5,930 nucleotides of DNA from Planctomycetota bacterium (GCA_021807585.1 JAKBCQ010000205.1:1-5930), one strand, 5' to 3'; positions 1 through 5,650 are shown, counted from the first letter of the stretch. The notes: generated from the sequence alone by a model not told the origin. Translations and numbers: made by a program.

Positions 1-952
1 GCACGTCGGCGTGTCCCGTCAGTCGAACGACGTTTTTCCAGACGCTCGCATCGGACGATTCGCCCACGATCTCTCCTCGATCTCGATCAACCGCTGCGCT
101 CTCGACCTGCGATTCGTGTTCTTTCGATCGCTCGGTTCGTTCATCCACAAGACGCGAAGCAAACATAAAAAGATATTTACCGATAGCGTAACACGCGCCG
201 ACGACGAGCCAGATCGGCGCGTGATTGCGCGCGAAGAGCGACCACGCGATCGCCAGATGGAGCGTGAGGTCGCAGAATTCGTCGAGCATGGCGTCGAGAA
301 ATCGGCCGAATTCGCTCGCGGTCCCCTGCAAGCGAGCGAGCCGACCGTCGGCGGTGTCGAGCACGAGCCCGATCGCGAGGAGGATCGCCGTGCTCGCTCG
401 AACGAGCGGAGAATGTCCCGCGAACGCGATCAAATACGAGGCGAACAAAACCGAAGCCGCGGCGGCGATCGTCACCGCGTTGGGTCGAATGATCGTCGGC
501 GCAAGCGCCTCGGCGAGCGCCTTGGCGGGACCGAACGCCCAGTATTTTCCAATCGGTTGATATAATGATCGATGAATCAACTCGCGTTCAGCGGCGTTGA
601 TCCGTTCGGCCGAGTCGAGCCGCCAAAGCACGGCGCGTTCGGCGTCGGCGCCTTCGCGCCACGCTTTCCGCAGTCGACGCTCGTCATAAAGCCGGTCGAT
701 CTTGACGACGAAGGCGTTCGGCTCGGGCGCCGCGGTCGAAATCGGAATGACTAATCGATTAGTATTTACATATTTCTCAACATCGTCGCGTTCTCGCTCT
801 TCGACGACGATGCGCCTAGTTGCGTTGCGATCGATCGACCGGGTGATCTTGAGGTGCTCTCCGAGGACGCGCCGATGGGGCGCGAGGGGAGACTTGAACG
901 CTTCCCGCGCGTCGATGACGATCGGCCTTCCGCGGTCGGTCGGTTTCTTCAC
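1..952 (-). CDS. CDP-alcohol phosphatidyltransferase family membrane protein with N-terminal reduced nucleotidyltransferase-like domain (partial, C-terminus off the left edge)
   Basis: This enzyme family moves a phosphoalcohol group from a CDP-alcohol to an acceptor alcohol in the membrane, making phospholipids or related polar heads. The frame shows the complete family signature D-x2-DG-x2-AR-x8-G-x3-D-x3-D: D199, D202-G203, A206-R207, G216, D220, D224. Hydrophobic stretches lie at about 157-180, 189-198, 228-240 and 243-262. Residues 1-125 resemble a shrunken sugar-phosphate nucleotidyltransferase: a first strand near 10-14, VLG at 29-31, IVV at 48-50, a VVKIDRLYD segment at 82-90, and RLDSAERINAAE at 111-122. 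The glycine-rich nucleotide loop is absent. The start is GTG at 952, because no in-frame ATG occurs before residue 222. It overlaps the upstream glycosyltransferase stop as GTGA, with a purine-rich GCGAGG about 8 bases upstream. At least 317 residues are present. The acceptor substrate is unknown. Family membership is firm; the N-domain reading is inference. Confidence 0.88.
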   Translation of the reverse strand, partial: MKKPTDRGRPIVIDAREAFKSPLAPHRRVLGEHLKITRSIDRNATRRIVVEERERDDVEKYVNTNRLVIPISTAAPEPNAFVVKIDRLYDERRLRKAWREGADAERAVLWRLDSAERINAAERELIHRSLYQPIGKYWAFGPAKALAEALAPTIIRPNAVTIAAAASVLFASYLIAFAGHSPLVRASTAILLAIGLVLDTADGRLARLQGTASEFGRFLDAMLDEFCDLTLHLAIAWSLFARNHAPIWLVVGACYAIGKYLFMFASRLVDERTERSKEHESQVESAAVDRDRGEIVGESSDASVWKNVVRLTGHADV

Positions 953-1893
953 CAGCGGAACCTCGCGAAAAAGGCTTCTTGTTTCTCGCCCCAATCCGCT
1001 CCGTACCGATCGCGGACGCCGCGTCGCGCCGCGATCGCTTGCCGCGATCGTCCGAGCGCTTCGATGAACCCCGCGATAAACGCCCGCCTTCCCGTCGCGA
1101 TCGCATGCGCCAACCGGATCGGCGTCCAAAACCAATGAGCGATCAATCGCGCTCCGCGAAGATTTTTCCATACAAATAAGAATGTGTTACGATAAGCTAA
1201 TCGTTCACATCCCTCGGACCCGAACGTTTTTTCGAATGTGGCGAAACCGTGATGAAACGCGACCGATTCGGGAACGTAATAGCCCCGCGTTCCCGCGAGC
1301 CAGGCGCGAAAGCCGAGGTCGAGATCCTCGATTCTGCCGGGAAAATAGATCGGGTCGTAGCCGCCGAGCGCGACGAACCGAGCCCGGTCGACCGCGAGCA
1401 CGGGCCCCGCGGACGCCGTTAAATCGGCTTGATGAATCGAATCTTCATATCCTGGAACGCGACACATCCCTTGTACAAGCCCGAATCGGCTTCGCACTCG
1501 CGTTCTCATCCCCTCATAAACCGATCCGTCGCGGTTCCAGCAAAGGGGGGCGGCGAAGAAGGCGTCGGGTTGATTTTCGAGAGCGTCGACCAGCGGGTCG
1601 ATCGCATCCTCGGCGAGCCTGATGTCGTTATTGAGGAGAATGAGCGTACGATCGGTCGAAATTATCGATATATCATTATACGAAGCAAGGCCGTGATTGT
1701 CGGAACGAATCACGCCGATTTCAGGCCACGATTGCTTCAGATATCGAAGCGAATCGTCGGTCGAGCCGTTATCGACGACCGAGACGTCGCACGGCCGGTA
1801 CGAACGTTTCGCCGCGGCGACGACCGACGGCAAGCATTCGGCGAGGAGTTCGACGCCGTTATAATTGAGCACCAATATATGAATGCGATCCAC
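949..1893 (-). CDS. Family 2 glycosyltransferase (rhamnosyltransferase/WbbL-like)
   Basis: A 314-residue GT-A fold glycosyltransferase that would transfer a sugar from a nucleotide-sugar donor at the cytoplasmic face of the membrane. The first strand LVLNYNG (7-13), the DNGSTDDS donor-site motif (41-48), LLNND (86-90, in the DxD metal-site position), GGYD (177-180), the acceptor-site EDLDLGFRAW (189-198) and a His-His-Gly (214-216) follow the family order. The length is usual for single-domain GT2 enzymes. The C-terminus (about 248-290) has a Trp-rich amphipathic or membrane-associated stretch, LIAHWFWTPIR. The start is GTG at 1893, preceded by GAGGGA about 8 bases away; the protein begins directly at the first strand, which supports it. 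It is the first gene of the operon and is translationally coupled to the phosphatidyltransferase. The partner suggests a lipid-linked glycan or glycolipid pathway. Donor and acceptor cannot be read from sequence. Confidence 0.93.
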   Translation of the reverse strand: MDRIHILVLNYNGVELLAECLPSVVAAAKRSYRPCDVSVVDNGSTDDSLRYLKQSWPEIGVIRSDNHGLASYNDISIISTDRTLILLNNDIRLAEDAIDPLVDALENQPDAFFAAPLCWNRDGSVYEGMRTRVRSRFGLVQGMCRVPGYEDSIHQADLTASAGPVLAVDRARFVALGGYDPIYFPGRIEDLDLGFRAWLAGTRGYYVPESVAFHHGFATFEKTFGSEGCERLAYRNTFLFVWKNLRGARLIAHWFWTPIRLAHAIATGRRAFIAGFIEALGRSRQAIAARRGVRDRYGADWGEKQEAFFARFRW

Positions 1894-1938
1894 GGGATCC
1901 GTCCCTCGGGCGTTCGACGCCGCGCGGAGCGCTCGTTG

Positions 1939-1954
1939 AGGGCTTCCATGCCCT
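1939..1954 (-). other. Small hairpin in the leader of the minus-strand operon
   Basis: On the minus strand AGGGC and GCCCT pair around a six-base loop (5 bp stem), between the proposed promoter and the GTG start of the glycosyltransferase. It has no U-tract, so it is not a good intrinsic terminator. Any regulatory role is speculative. Confidence 0.2.
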
Positions 1955-1982
1955 AATCGTTCGCGTTCGGAAAGCGCGAGGT

Positions 1983-2011
1983 AAATTACGACGCCCCCCT
2001 CGATCCGTCAA
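1983..2011 (-). promoter_or_regulatory. Candidate sigma70-type promoter for the glycosyltransferase/phosphatidyltransferase operon
   Basis: Read on the minus strand, TTGACG (2011-2006, five of six matches to the -35 consensus) is followed after exactly 17 bases by TAATTT (1988-1983, three of six to the -10 consensus). Transcription would begin near 1976, giving a leader of about 80 bases before the GTG at 1893. The -35 element overlaps the stop codon of the doubtful small ORF at 2008-2178. The placement is good but the -10 is weak. Confidence 0.4.
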
Positions 2012-2178
2012 TCCCTTTGTTCCTTCCCTCTTGGGCGCGTTGCGTGTGCTTCATCCTCACGGAAGAGGACCGACTCGACGTCTCTCTCGTGAACGTTGTT
2101 CGCGTCCTCCATTCGAGCGATCTTGATGAATTCCGCGGTTTCGCGCGCGAACCGGCGCGGACCTTTTTCACTCATCAT
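2008..2178 (-). CDS. Possible small hypothetical protein (56 residues)
   Basis: This frame starts ATG-ATG at 2178 and ends TGA at 2008. It gives a highly charged protein, beginning MMSEKGPRRFARETAEF and ending in a basic tail, with no Cys, membrane segment or recognised motif. It has the same orientation as the downstream glycosyltransferase and ends inside that operon's proposed -35. Evidence for coding is weak. There is only a poor GAG-type ribosome site upstream, and the frame stays open further upstream to 2457, as is common in GC-rich noncoding DNA. The N-terminal composition is more protein-like than that of neighbouring shadow frames, which is the only reason to list it. I do not recognise it. 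Confidence 0.22.
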   Translation of the reverse strand: MMSEKGPRRFARETAEFIKIARMEDANNVHERDVESVLFREDEAHATRPRGKEQRD

Positions 2179-2221
2179 GTTCGCTGGAGCAGGCTCGGCG
2201 CGCGATTTTCGGTAAATCACC

Positions 2222-2250
2222 TTGAGCGTTTTTCCCGCCTCTGCTATGTT
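2222..2250 (+). promoter_or_regulatory. Candidate promoter for the secretin-like gene
   Basis: TTGAGC (2222-2227, four of six to the -35 consensus) and TATGTT (2245-2250, four of six to the -10 consensus) are separated by exactly 17 bases. Transcription would start near 2257, leaving a leader of about 140 bases. A second perfect -35, TTGACA, lies at 2344-2349 but has no recognisable -10 at the right distance. Confidence 0.4.
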
Positions 2251-2383
2251 TCCGCGACATGCCGCGTTCCTACGCGCAGGGGCGGCGTTCTTGATCGACG
2301 TTCGTCCCGTGGAGCGCCGAATCGCGGCGGCTCCGTCACTCGTTTGACAACCATCTGTCGCTCGTCCAAAGCGCCAGTTCGGC

Positions 2384-2390
2384 AAGGAGG
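2384..2390 (+). promoter_or_regulatory. Strong Shine-Dalgarno for the secretin-like gene
   Basis: AAGGAGG, a near-full anti-16S complement, lies 8 bases before the ATG at 2399 and fixes the start. It is by far the best ribosome binding site in the window; the other genes have weak or no such site. Confidence 0.85.
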
Positions 2391-2398
2391 CCTCTGGC

Positions 2399-3556
2399 AT
2401 GAATCGCCGCGCGGCCCTGTTTTCGACGCTCTTACTCGGCGGCCTGCCGCTGACCAAACTCGTGGCCCAATCGAGGGATAACCGTAGGCGCTACCGCGAC
2501 GACCGCTATCGCGACGACGTCGCCGATCGTGATAACCCGCGCGACGACGCCGATAGCGACGACGCGGTCCGGCGCGTTCGCGACGACGATCCGCCCGCCG
2601 ATATCCCCCCCGAACCGGGGCACGTCTGGCGTCGTTTCGATATCTCACGCTATACCGATCTTCCTCACGCCAATAGCCTGCCCCAAAACGCCGTCGTGGA
2701 ATGGATCTTCCGACGCACGGGTTCGTCGCGCTGGTACGGCGAGAAAATTTCGGTCCTCAGCGCCGGCCGGAACGAGATCCGCGCGTTCCATTCTCCCGCG
2801 GTTCTCAAACAGGTCGCCGAGATCGTCGAACGGTTCACCAACCCGATCTCGGATTACCTCTCGGTCGGAGTCCGATTTGTCGCGGCGGTTGATCCGTCGT
2901 GGCGCAATCTCGTTTACCCGCGGCTCAACCTCATCAAAACGGGCCCTCAAGGCCAGCAGGTGTGGTCGCTCAAGGTCGAAGACGCCGCGATGGTGATGAC
3001 CCAAATGCAGGTCTTCCAGGGCTTTAAACTCCTCGCCAACGAAAAGGTGGAGATGATCAACGGCCAAACGCTAACGATCACCACCACCGAAAAACAATTT
3101 TACACCGCCGGCCTGCGACGGACGTCGGGGCGAATCGGCTCTCAGCCCGATACGCAACAGTTGATGGAAGGGGTGGTTCTCAAGTTCAGCCCGCTGCTCA
3201 ACTTTGACGGCGATTCGATTGAATCGGCGATCGAGCTGACGGCGAACACCGTCCGATCGTTGCATAAGGCGAAAGTTCTGGCGCCTCGTGAGGTGGGTTC
3301 GAACGATGTTTCGATCGATGTTCCCGAGGTCAGCGAAACGCGGTTCAACCAAACGGTGTCTTGGCCTCTCGGCCAAACGCTTTTGATTTCGGCCGGGATT
3401 CACCCTGGTATTCTTCAAACGAAGAACGGTTTTCTGGGGATGCGGATCCCTGGAACGATGCCGACGAACACCGAACTGCTCGTTTTCCTCGATGCGACGA
3501 CGGTTCGTCCCAAGCGCGCCGCGCGTGAACGCGATCGCGATCGCGTTCGCGATTGA
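2399..3556 (+). CDS. Exported secretin-like (type II/III secretion system C-terminal domain-like) protein with Arg/Asp-rich tracts
   Basis: A 385-residue protein. Residues 1-23 are a signal peptide (Arg-Arg, then hydrophobic ALFSTLLLGGLPL; cleavage probably after VA at 22-23), so it is exported. Residues 26-65 are a low-complexity Arg/Asp linker and the last ten residues are again Arg/Asp. Residues about 125-150 (a HSPAVLKQVAEIVERF stretch at 131-146) resemble the short secretin N-domains that read 'Q..V..ii..f'. Residues about 257-335 (EGVVLKFSPLLNFDGDSIE, then VP.VSETRFNQTVSWPLGQTLLISAG) follow the order of the secretin C-terminal domain: a G.vL...P.....dg motif, the v.v..GqTlli.aG repeat end, then GMRIPGT and a final strand LLVFLDATTVRP. 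A full secretin is usually longer, with several N-domains, so this may be a stand-alone relative. No pilus or secretion genes are adjacent. The fold assignment is moderate; the role is unknown. Confidence 0.8.
   Translation: MNRRAALFSTLLLGGLPLTKLVAQSRDNRRRYRDDRYRDDVADRDNPRDDADSDDAVRRVRDDDPPADIPPEPGHVWRRFDISRYTDLPHANSLPQNAVVEWIFRRTGSSRWYGEKISVLSAGRNEIRAFHSPAVLKQVAEIVERFTNPISDYLSVGVRFVAAVDPSWRNLVYPRLNLIKTGPQGQQVWSLKVEDAAMVMTQMQVFQGFKLLANEKVEMINGQTLTITTTEKQFYTAGLRRTSGRIGSQPDTQQLMEGVVLKFSPLLNFDGDSIESAIELTANTVRSLHKAKVLAPREVGSNDVSIDVPEVSETRFNQTVSWPLGQTLLISAGIHPGILQTKNGFLGMRIPGTMPTNTELLVFLDATTVRPKRAARERDRDRVRD
3527..3548. repeat. 22-base perfect palindrome at the 3' end of the secretin-like gene
   Basis: Every base from 3527 to 3548 equals its own reverse complement; the core is GCGATCGCGATCGC. 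It lies inside the last codons, encoding Arg-Asp repeats, and ends 8 bases before the end of the stop codon. It could form a hairpin or cruciform, or may simply follow from alternating CGC-GAT codons. Confidence 0.7.
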
Positions 3557-3595
3557 CGACGAAAGCGTCGGTATTTCATAGAAATATTTATTTTA
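3557..3595 (+). terminator. Candidate transcription terminator after the secretin-like gene
   Basis: Right after the stop codon CGACG (3557-3561) pairs with CGTCG (3566-3570) over an AAAG loop. Next an AT-rich hairpin TATTTC/GAAATA (3572-3577 with 3581-3586) is followed by TTTATTTTAAT. Neither has a classical GC stem plus uniform U-tract, but the pair sits where a terminator is expected, in an AT island inside GC-rich DNA. Confidence 0.35.
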
Positions 3596-3620
3596 ATATA
3601 AGATGACGTTTTGGTTCATT

Positions 3621-3643
3621 CGTCGACGGTTTGCGCGTCGACG
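3621..3643. repeat. Inverted repeat of two CGTCGACG palindromes
   Basis: The self-complementary 8-mer CGTCGACG occurs at 3621-3628 and again at 3636-3643, separated by GTTTGCG. It can fold as an 8-bp hairpin with a 7-base loop, or act as two binding half-sites. It lies in the 234-base gap between the secretin-like gene and the polymerase. The rest of that gap, apart from the terminator candidate and the promoter, shows nothing I can name. The gap is open in the polymerase frame from 3611, but the Arg-rich translation has no match to the polymerase family. Confidence 0.5.
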
Positions 3644-3754
3644 GGGGGATTGTATCGTCGCGTCGATTTGATGCGGAATTGGGCGCCGCGGCGTCTCGAG
3701 AGGCGAGCGCGTTTAATCGATCGAGCGCGCCCGGAAAAATTGCGCGCGGCGGGG

Positions 3755-3783
3755 TTGACATGGCCTTTAGTACATGCTACCTT
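3755..3783 (+). promoter_or_regulatory. Promoter of the translesion polymerase, probably giving a leaderless mRNA
   Basis: A perfect -35 TTGACA (3755-3760) is followed after 17 bases by TACCTT (3778-3783, a weak -10 keeping the first two and last T/A positions). A start 7-8 bases beyond the -10 falls at about 3790-3791, the polymerase ATG itself. No Shine-Dalgarno-like purine run lies before that ATG. A short dyad GTA-catgc-TAC overlaps the spacer and -10 at 3770-3780 and could be an operator. No known LexA consensus is matched. Confidence 0.5.
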
Positions 3784-3790
3784 TTTGTTC

Positions 3791-5023
3791 ATGAAAAGCG
3801 TGGAGTTGGTCGGACATATCGACGCCGACTGTTTCTACGTGTCGGCGGAGCGGGTGCGCGATCGGTTCCTGGTGGGGAAGCCCGTCGGGGTGCTGGGGAA
3901 CCAGGGGGCGTGCGTGATCGCCAAAAGCTACGAGATGAAGCGCGCCGGGGTCGGCACGGGGACGCCGATCTGGGACGCGGTTGCGCGGTGTCCCGACGGG
4001 ATTTACCTTAAGCGTGATTTCCGCTGGTACGAGGTTTTAAGTCAAAAGATGCTCGAGGTCGTGCGGGAGTGGTCGCCGCGGGTCGAGTATTATTCGATCG
4101 ACGAATTCTTTTTTAGCGCGGTGTTGACGCGTGAACGGGGGACGTTCCAGGAGATCGCCGAGGGGATTCGGCGGGCGATCTGGGAGCGTGTGGGGGTTCC
4201 GGCGACGGTCGGCCTGGCGCGGTCGCGGACGCTCGCCAAGCTGATCTCGGATTCGGCCAAGCCGTTCGGCGCGCGCGTGGTCGCCGACGCCGACGCCGAG
4301 CGCGAGCTTCTCGCCGATCGTCCCGTGAGCGAAATCACCGGGATCTCGGGCCGGCGCGAGACGCGGCTCGCCGCCTGGGGAATTCAAACATGTTTGGATT
4401 TAGCAAAGGCGGATCGACGGCTCGTCCGGTCGCTTTTGACCGCGACGGGGGAGGCGCTGTGGTGGGAGCTCAACGGCGACCCCGTACGGCCGATCGAGCC
4501 GCGTCGGCCGCCGCACAAGGCGCTTTCACGCGGCGGCAGCCTGGGAGGCGCGGCGTCGAGCGACCCCGTCGTCATCCACGCCTGGCTCGTCCGCAATCTC
4601 GAACGCTTAATCGAAGAATTGCGCTATCATCAAGTGGTTACGGGGCGATTGACGGTTTGGGTTTCGTACCGCGACGGTCGATCGGGGGTCGGCCAAACCG
4701 ACCTCGCGGCGCCGACCGACCTGTTCGACCGCCTCCTCGACGCCGCCCGCCCGTGCCTGCGGGCGGCGTGGATCCGCGGAGCGATCGCGACCCGCATGCA
4801 CCTGATCGCCGAACGCCTCGTTCCCCGATCGTCGCGCCCCCTTGGACTCTTCGACCCCCCCGACGACCGCGCCCGCGCAATCGCCGATCTCAAAGAACGC
4901 GTTAACAAACGCATCGGCCGGTTCGCGCTCCGAAGCGCCGCCACTCTCCCCCTCGCCGCAATCTACGACGATTCCGCCAACGGCTACGACATCTGCGACG
5001 TTCGAGGAAAAATGTGCTTTTAA
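3791..5023 (+). CDS. Y-family translesion DNA polymerase (UmuC/DinB superfamily)
   Basis: A 410-residue polymerase expected to copy past DNA lesions with low fidelity in the cytoplasm. The palm starts with DADCFY (11-16): D11 is the first metal ligand and Y16 the steric gate. The UmuC-like finger region is GACVIAKSYEMKRAGV (39-54). The second catalytic motif is YSIDEFF (101-107), with D104 and E105. A helix-hairpin-helix thumb lies at about 179-214 and the little finger at about 245-345. PLGLF (350-354) resembles a beta-clamp binding motif lacking its usual Gln. The tail ends ICDVRGKMCF, with two Cys. I chose ATG at 3791 because family homology begins there; in-frame ATGs at 3611 and 3671 would add an unrelated Arg-rich leader. 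The downstream SRAP-like gene is 30 bases away, so co-transcription is likely. Codon use switches from G-ending to C-ending near residue 240-260. It could be called either umuC-like or dinB-like, so I give no symbol. Confidence 0.93.
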   Translation: MKSVELVGHIDADCFYVSAERVRDRFLVGKPVGVLGNQGACVIAKSYEMKRAGVGTGTPIWDAVARCPDGIYLKRDFRWYEVLSQKMLEVVREWSPRVEYYSIDEFFFSAVLTRERGTFQEIAEGIRRAIWERVGVPATVGLARSRTLAKLISDSAKPFGARVVADADAERELLADRPVSEITGISGRRETRLAAWGIQTCLDLAKADRRLVRSLLTATGEALWWELNGDPVRPIEPRRPPHKALSRGGSLGGAASSDPVVIHAWLVRNLERLIEELRYHQVVTGRLTVWVSYRDGRSGVGQTDLAAPTDLFDRLLDAARPCLRAAWIRGAIATRMHLIAERLVPRSSRPLGLFDPPDDRARAIADLKERVNKRIGRFALRSAATLPLAAIYDDSANGYDICDVRGKMCF

Positions 5024-5053
5024 GATAGTATTCTATTGTAAGAGATATAACAT

Positions 5054-5521
5054 ATGTGTGACGGGATCGCGACGGCGCGGAGCGAGTTTTCGGTCGACCT
5101 CGTCGAACGCTACGGGCTTGCGAGCCGGCTGCACGATCGCGGCGGCGAGGCCGAGTATCGGTTTTTGTACCGCGACCGTCGTCCCCGCCTTCCCGTTTGG
5201 CGCGACGGCCGGATCGAGATCGTCCGCTGGGGAAACGGCCGGGGCGAAAGCCGGTTCCTCCCGCGAACGGGCTGGACGTGGCTGACGACCGTCGAGGAAG
5301 GAGGCTGGCGGAACGCGAACGCCGTCCCCGTCGATATCCCCGCAGCGGTGATCCTCGATAAAGGCGTTTGGATCCGCGTGCGCGAAGGAATTCGCGGTCT
5401 CGTCGTTCCCGACGAACGGGGCGCCGCGGTCGCGTACGTCGTCTGCGAACCCGCGGGACACTATTACCGAGTGATGACCCGCAATAACCGCACACCCGTT
5501 CTCATCGACGAAAAGATTTGA
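5054..5521 (+). CDS. Small Met-Cys protein, divergent SRAP (HMCES/YedK)-like, downstream of the translesion polymerase
   Basis: A 155-residue soluble protein with no signal or membrane segment. It begins Met-Cys-Asp-Gly. Landmarks run in the order known from SRAP proteins: Cys2; a VERYGL helix (17-22); RPRLPVW (43-49); IVRWG (56-60), like the RWG of SRAP; GVW (104-106), at the place of GFYEW; and HYYRVMTRNNRTPVLI (136-151), like the 'H.RMPviL' end. In SRAP proteins Cys2, exposed after Met removal, bonds covalently to abasic sites in single-stranded DNA. Here Cys2 is kept, but the GFYEW Glu aligns with Ile107 and the His before R.P aligns with Asn. It is also shorter than the usual 200-plus residues. 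The ribosome site is weak (AAGAG about 8 bases before the ATG). The adjacent polymerase supports a DNA-damage role. The coding call is firm; the SRAP relation is my inference, and it may be an unrelated conserved family. Confidence 0.8.
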   Translation: MCDGIATARSEFSVDLVERYGLASRLHDRGGEAEYRFLYRDRRPRLPVWRDGRIEIVRWGNGRGESRFLPRTGWTWLTTVEEGGWRNANAVPVDIPAAVILDKGVWIRVREGIRGLVVPDERGAAVAYVVCEPAGHYYRVMTRNNRTPVLIDEKI

Positions 5522-5573
5522 ACCTCGGATGAACCGCGAAGAATGAAGCGAGACCGCGGCGAACCACGGAAAA
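5522..5573. other. Gene-free spacer with degenerate repeat-like sequence
   Basis: This stretch has no plausible gene or clear terminator. GAACCGCGAA (5531-5540) and GAACCACGGA (5561-5570) are imperfect copies of one motif and share ACCACGGA with the 45-base repeats that follow, so it may be a decayed edge of that repeat region. Confidence 0.35.
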
Positions 5574-5618
5574 AGAGAAGATTTTTTACCACGGATGACA
5601 CGGATAACACGGATAAGA
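5574..5618. repeat. 45-base dispersed repeat, copy 1
   Basis: Starts AGAGAAGATTTTTTACC and ends in ACACGGATAACACGGATAAGA. It differs from copies 2 and 3 by one base (ACGGATGACA instead of ACGGATTACA). It is built internally from CACGGATAA units. Confidence 0.9.
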
Positions 5619-5650
5619 TAATAACTAGAGAATCATAAACAGGGCAAAAC

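Noticed and set aside
11..565. Long plus-strand open frames across the left part of the window
   Set aside because: They lie antisense to the phosphatidyltransferase frame, which carries a complete family signature. Their own translations are Arg-rich and motif-free.
1182..1956. Plus-strand open frames opposite the glycosyltransferase
   Set aside because: The minus strand encodes an intact GT2 enzyme with all key motifs; the opposite frames are shadows typical of GC-rich DNA.
2017..2481. 154-residue plus-strand frame overlapping the start of the secretin-like gene
   Set aside because: No ribosome site and low-complexity basic sequence. It overlaps in another frame a gene with an excellent Shine-Dalgarno and signal peptide.
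3611..3790. Upstream extension of the polymerase reading frame to ATG 3611 or 3671
   Set aside because: The added 40-60 residues are Arg-rich, do not resemble the family, and would start upstream of a good promoter. Family homology begins right after ATG 3791.
5046..5051. TATAAC as a separate -10 for the SRAP-like gene
   Set aside because: Transcription would begin at or after its ATG, and no -35 lies at the right distance; co-transcription with the polymerase is simpler.
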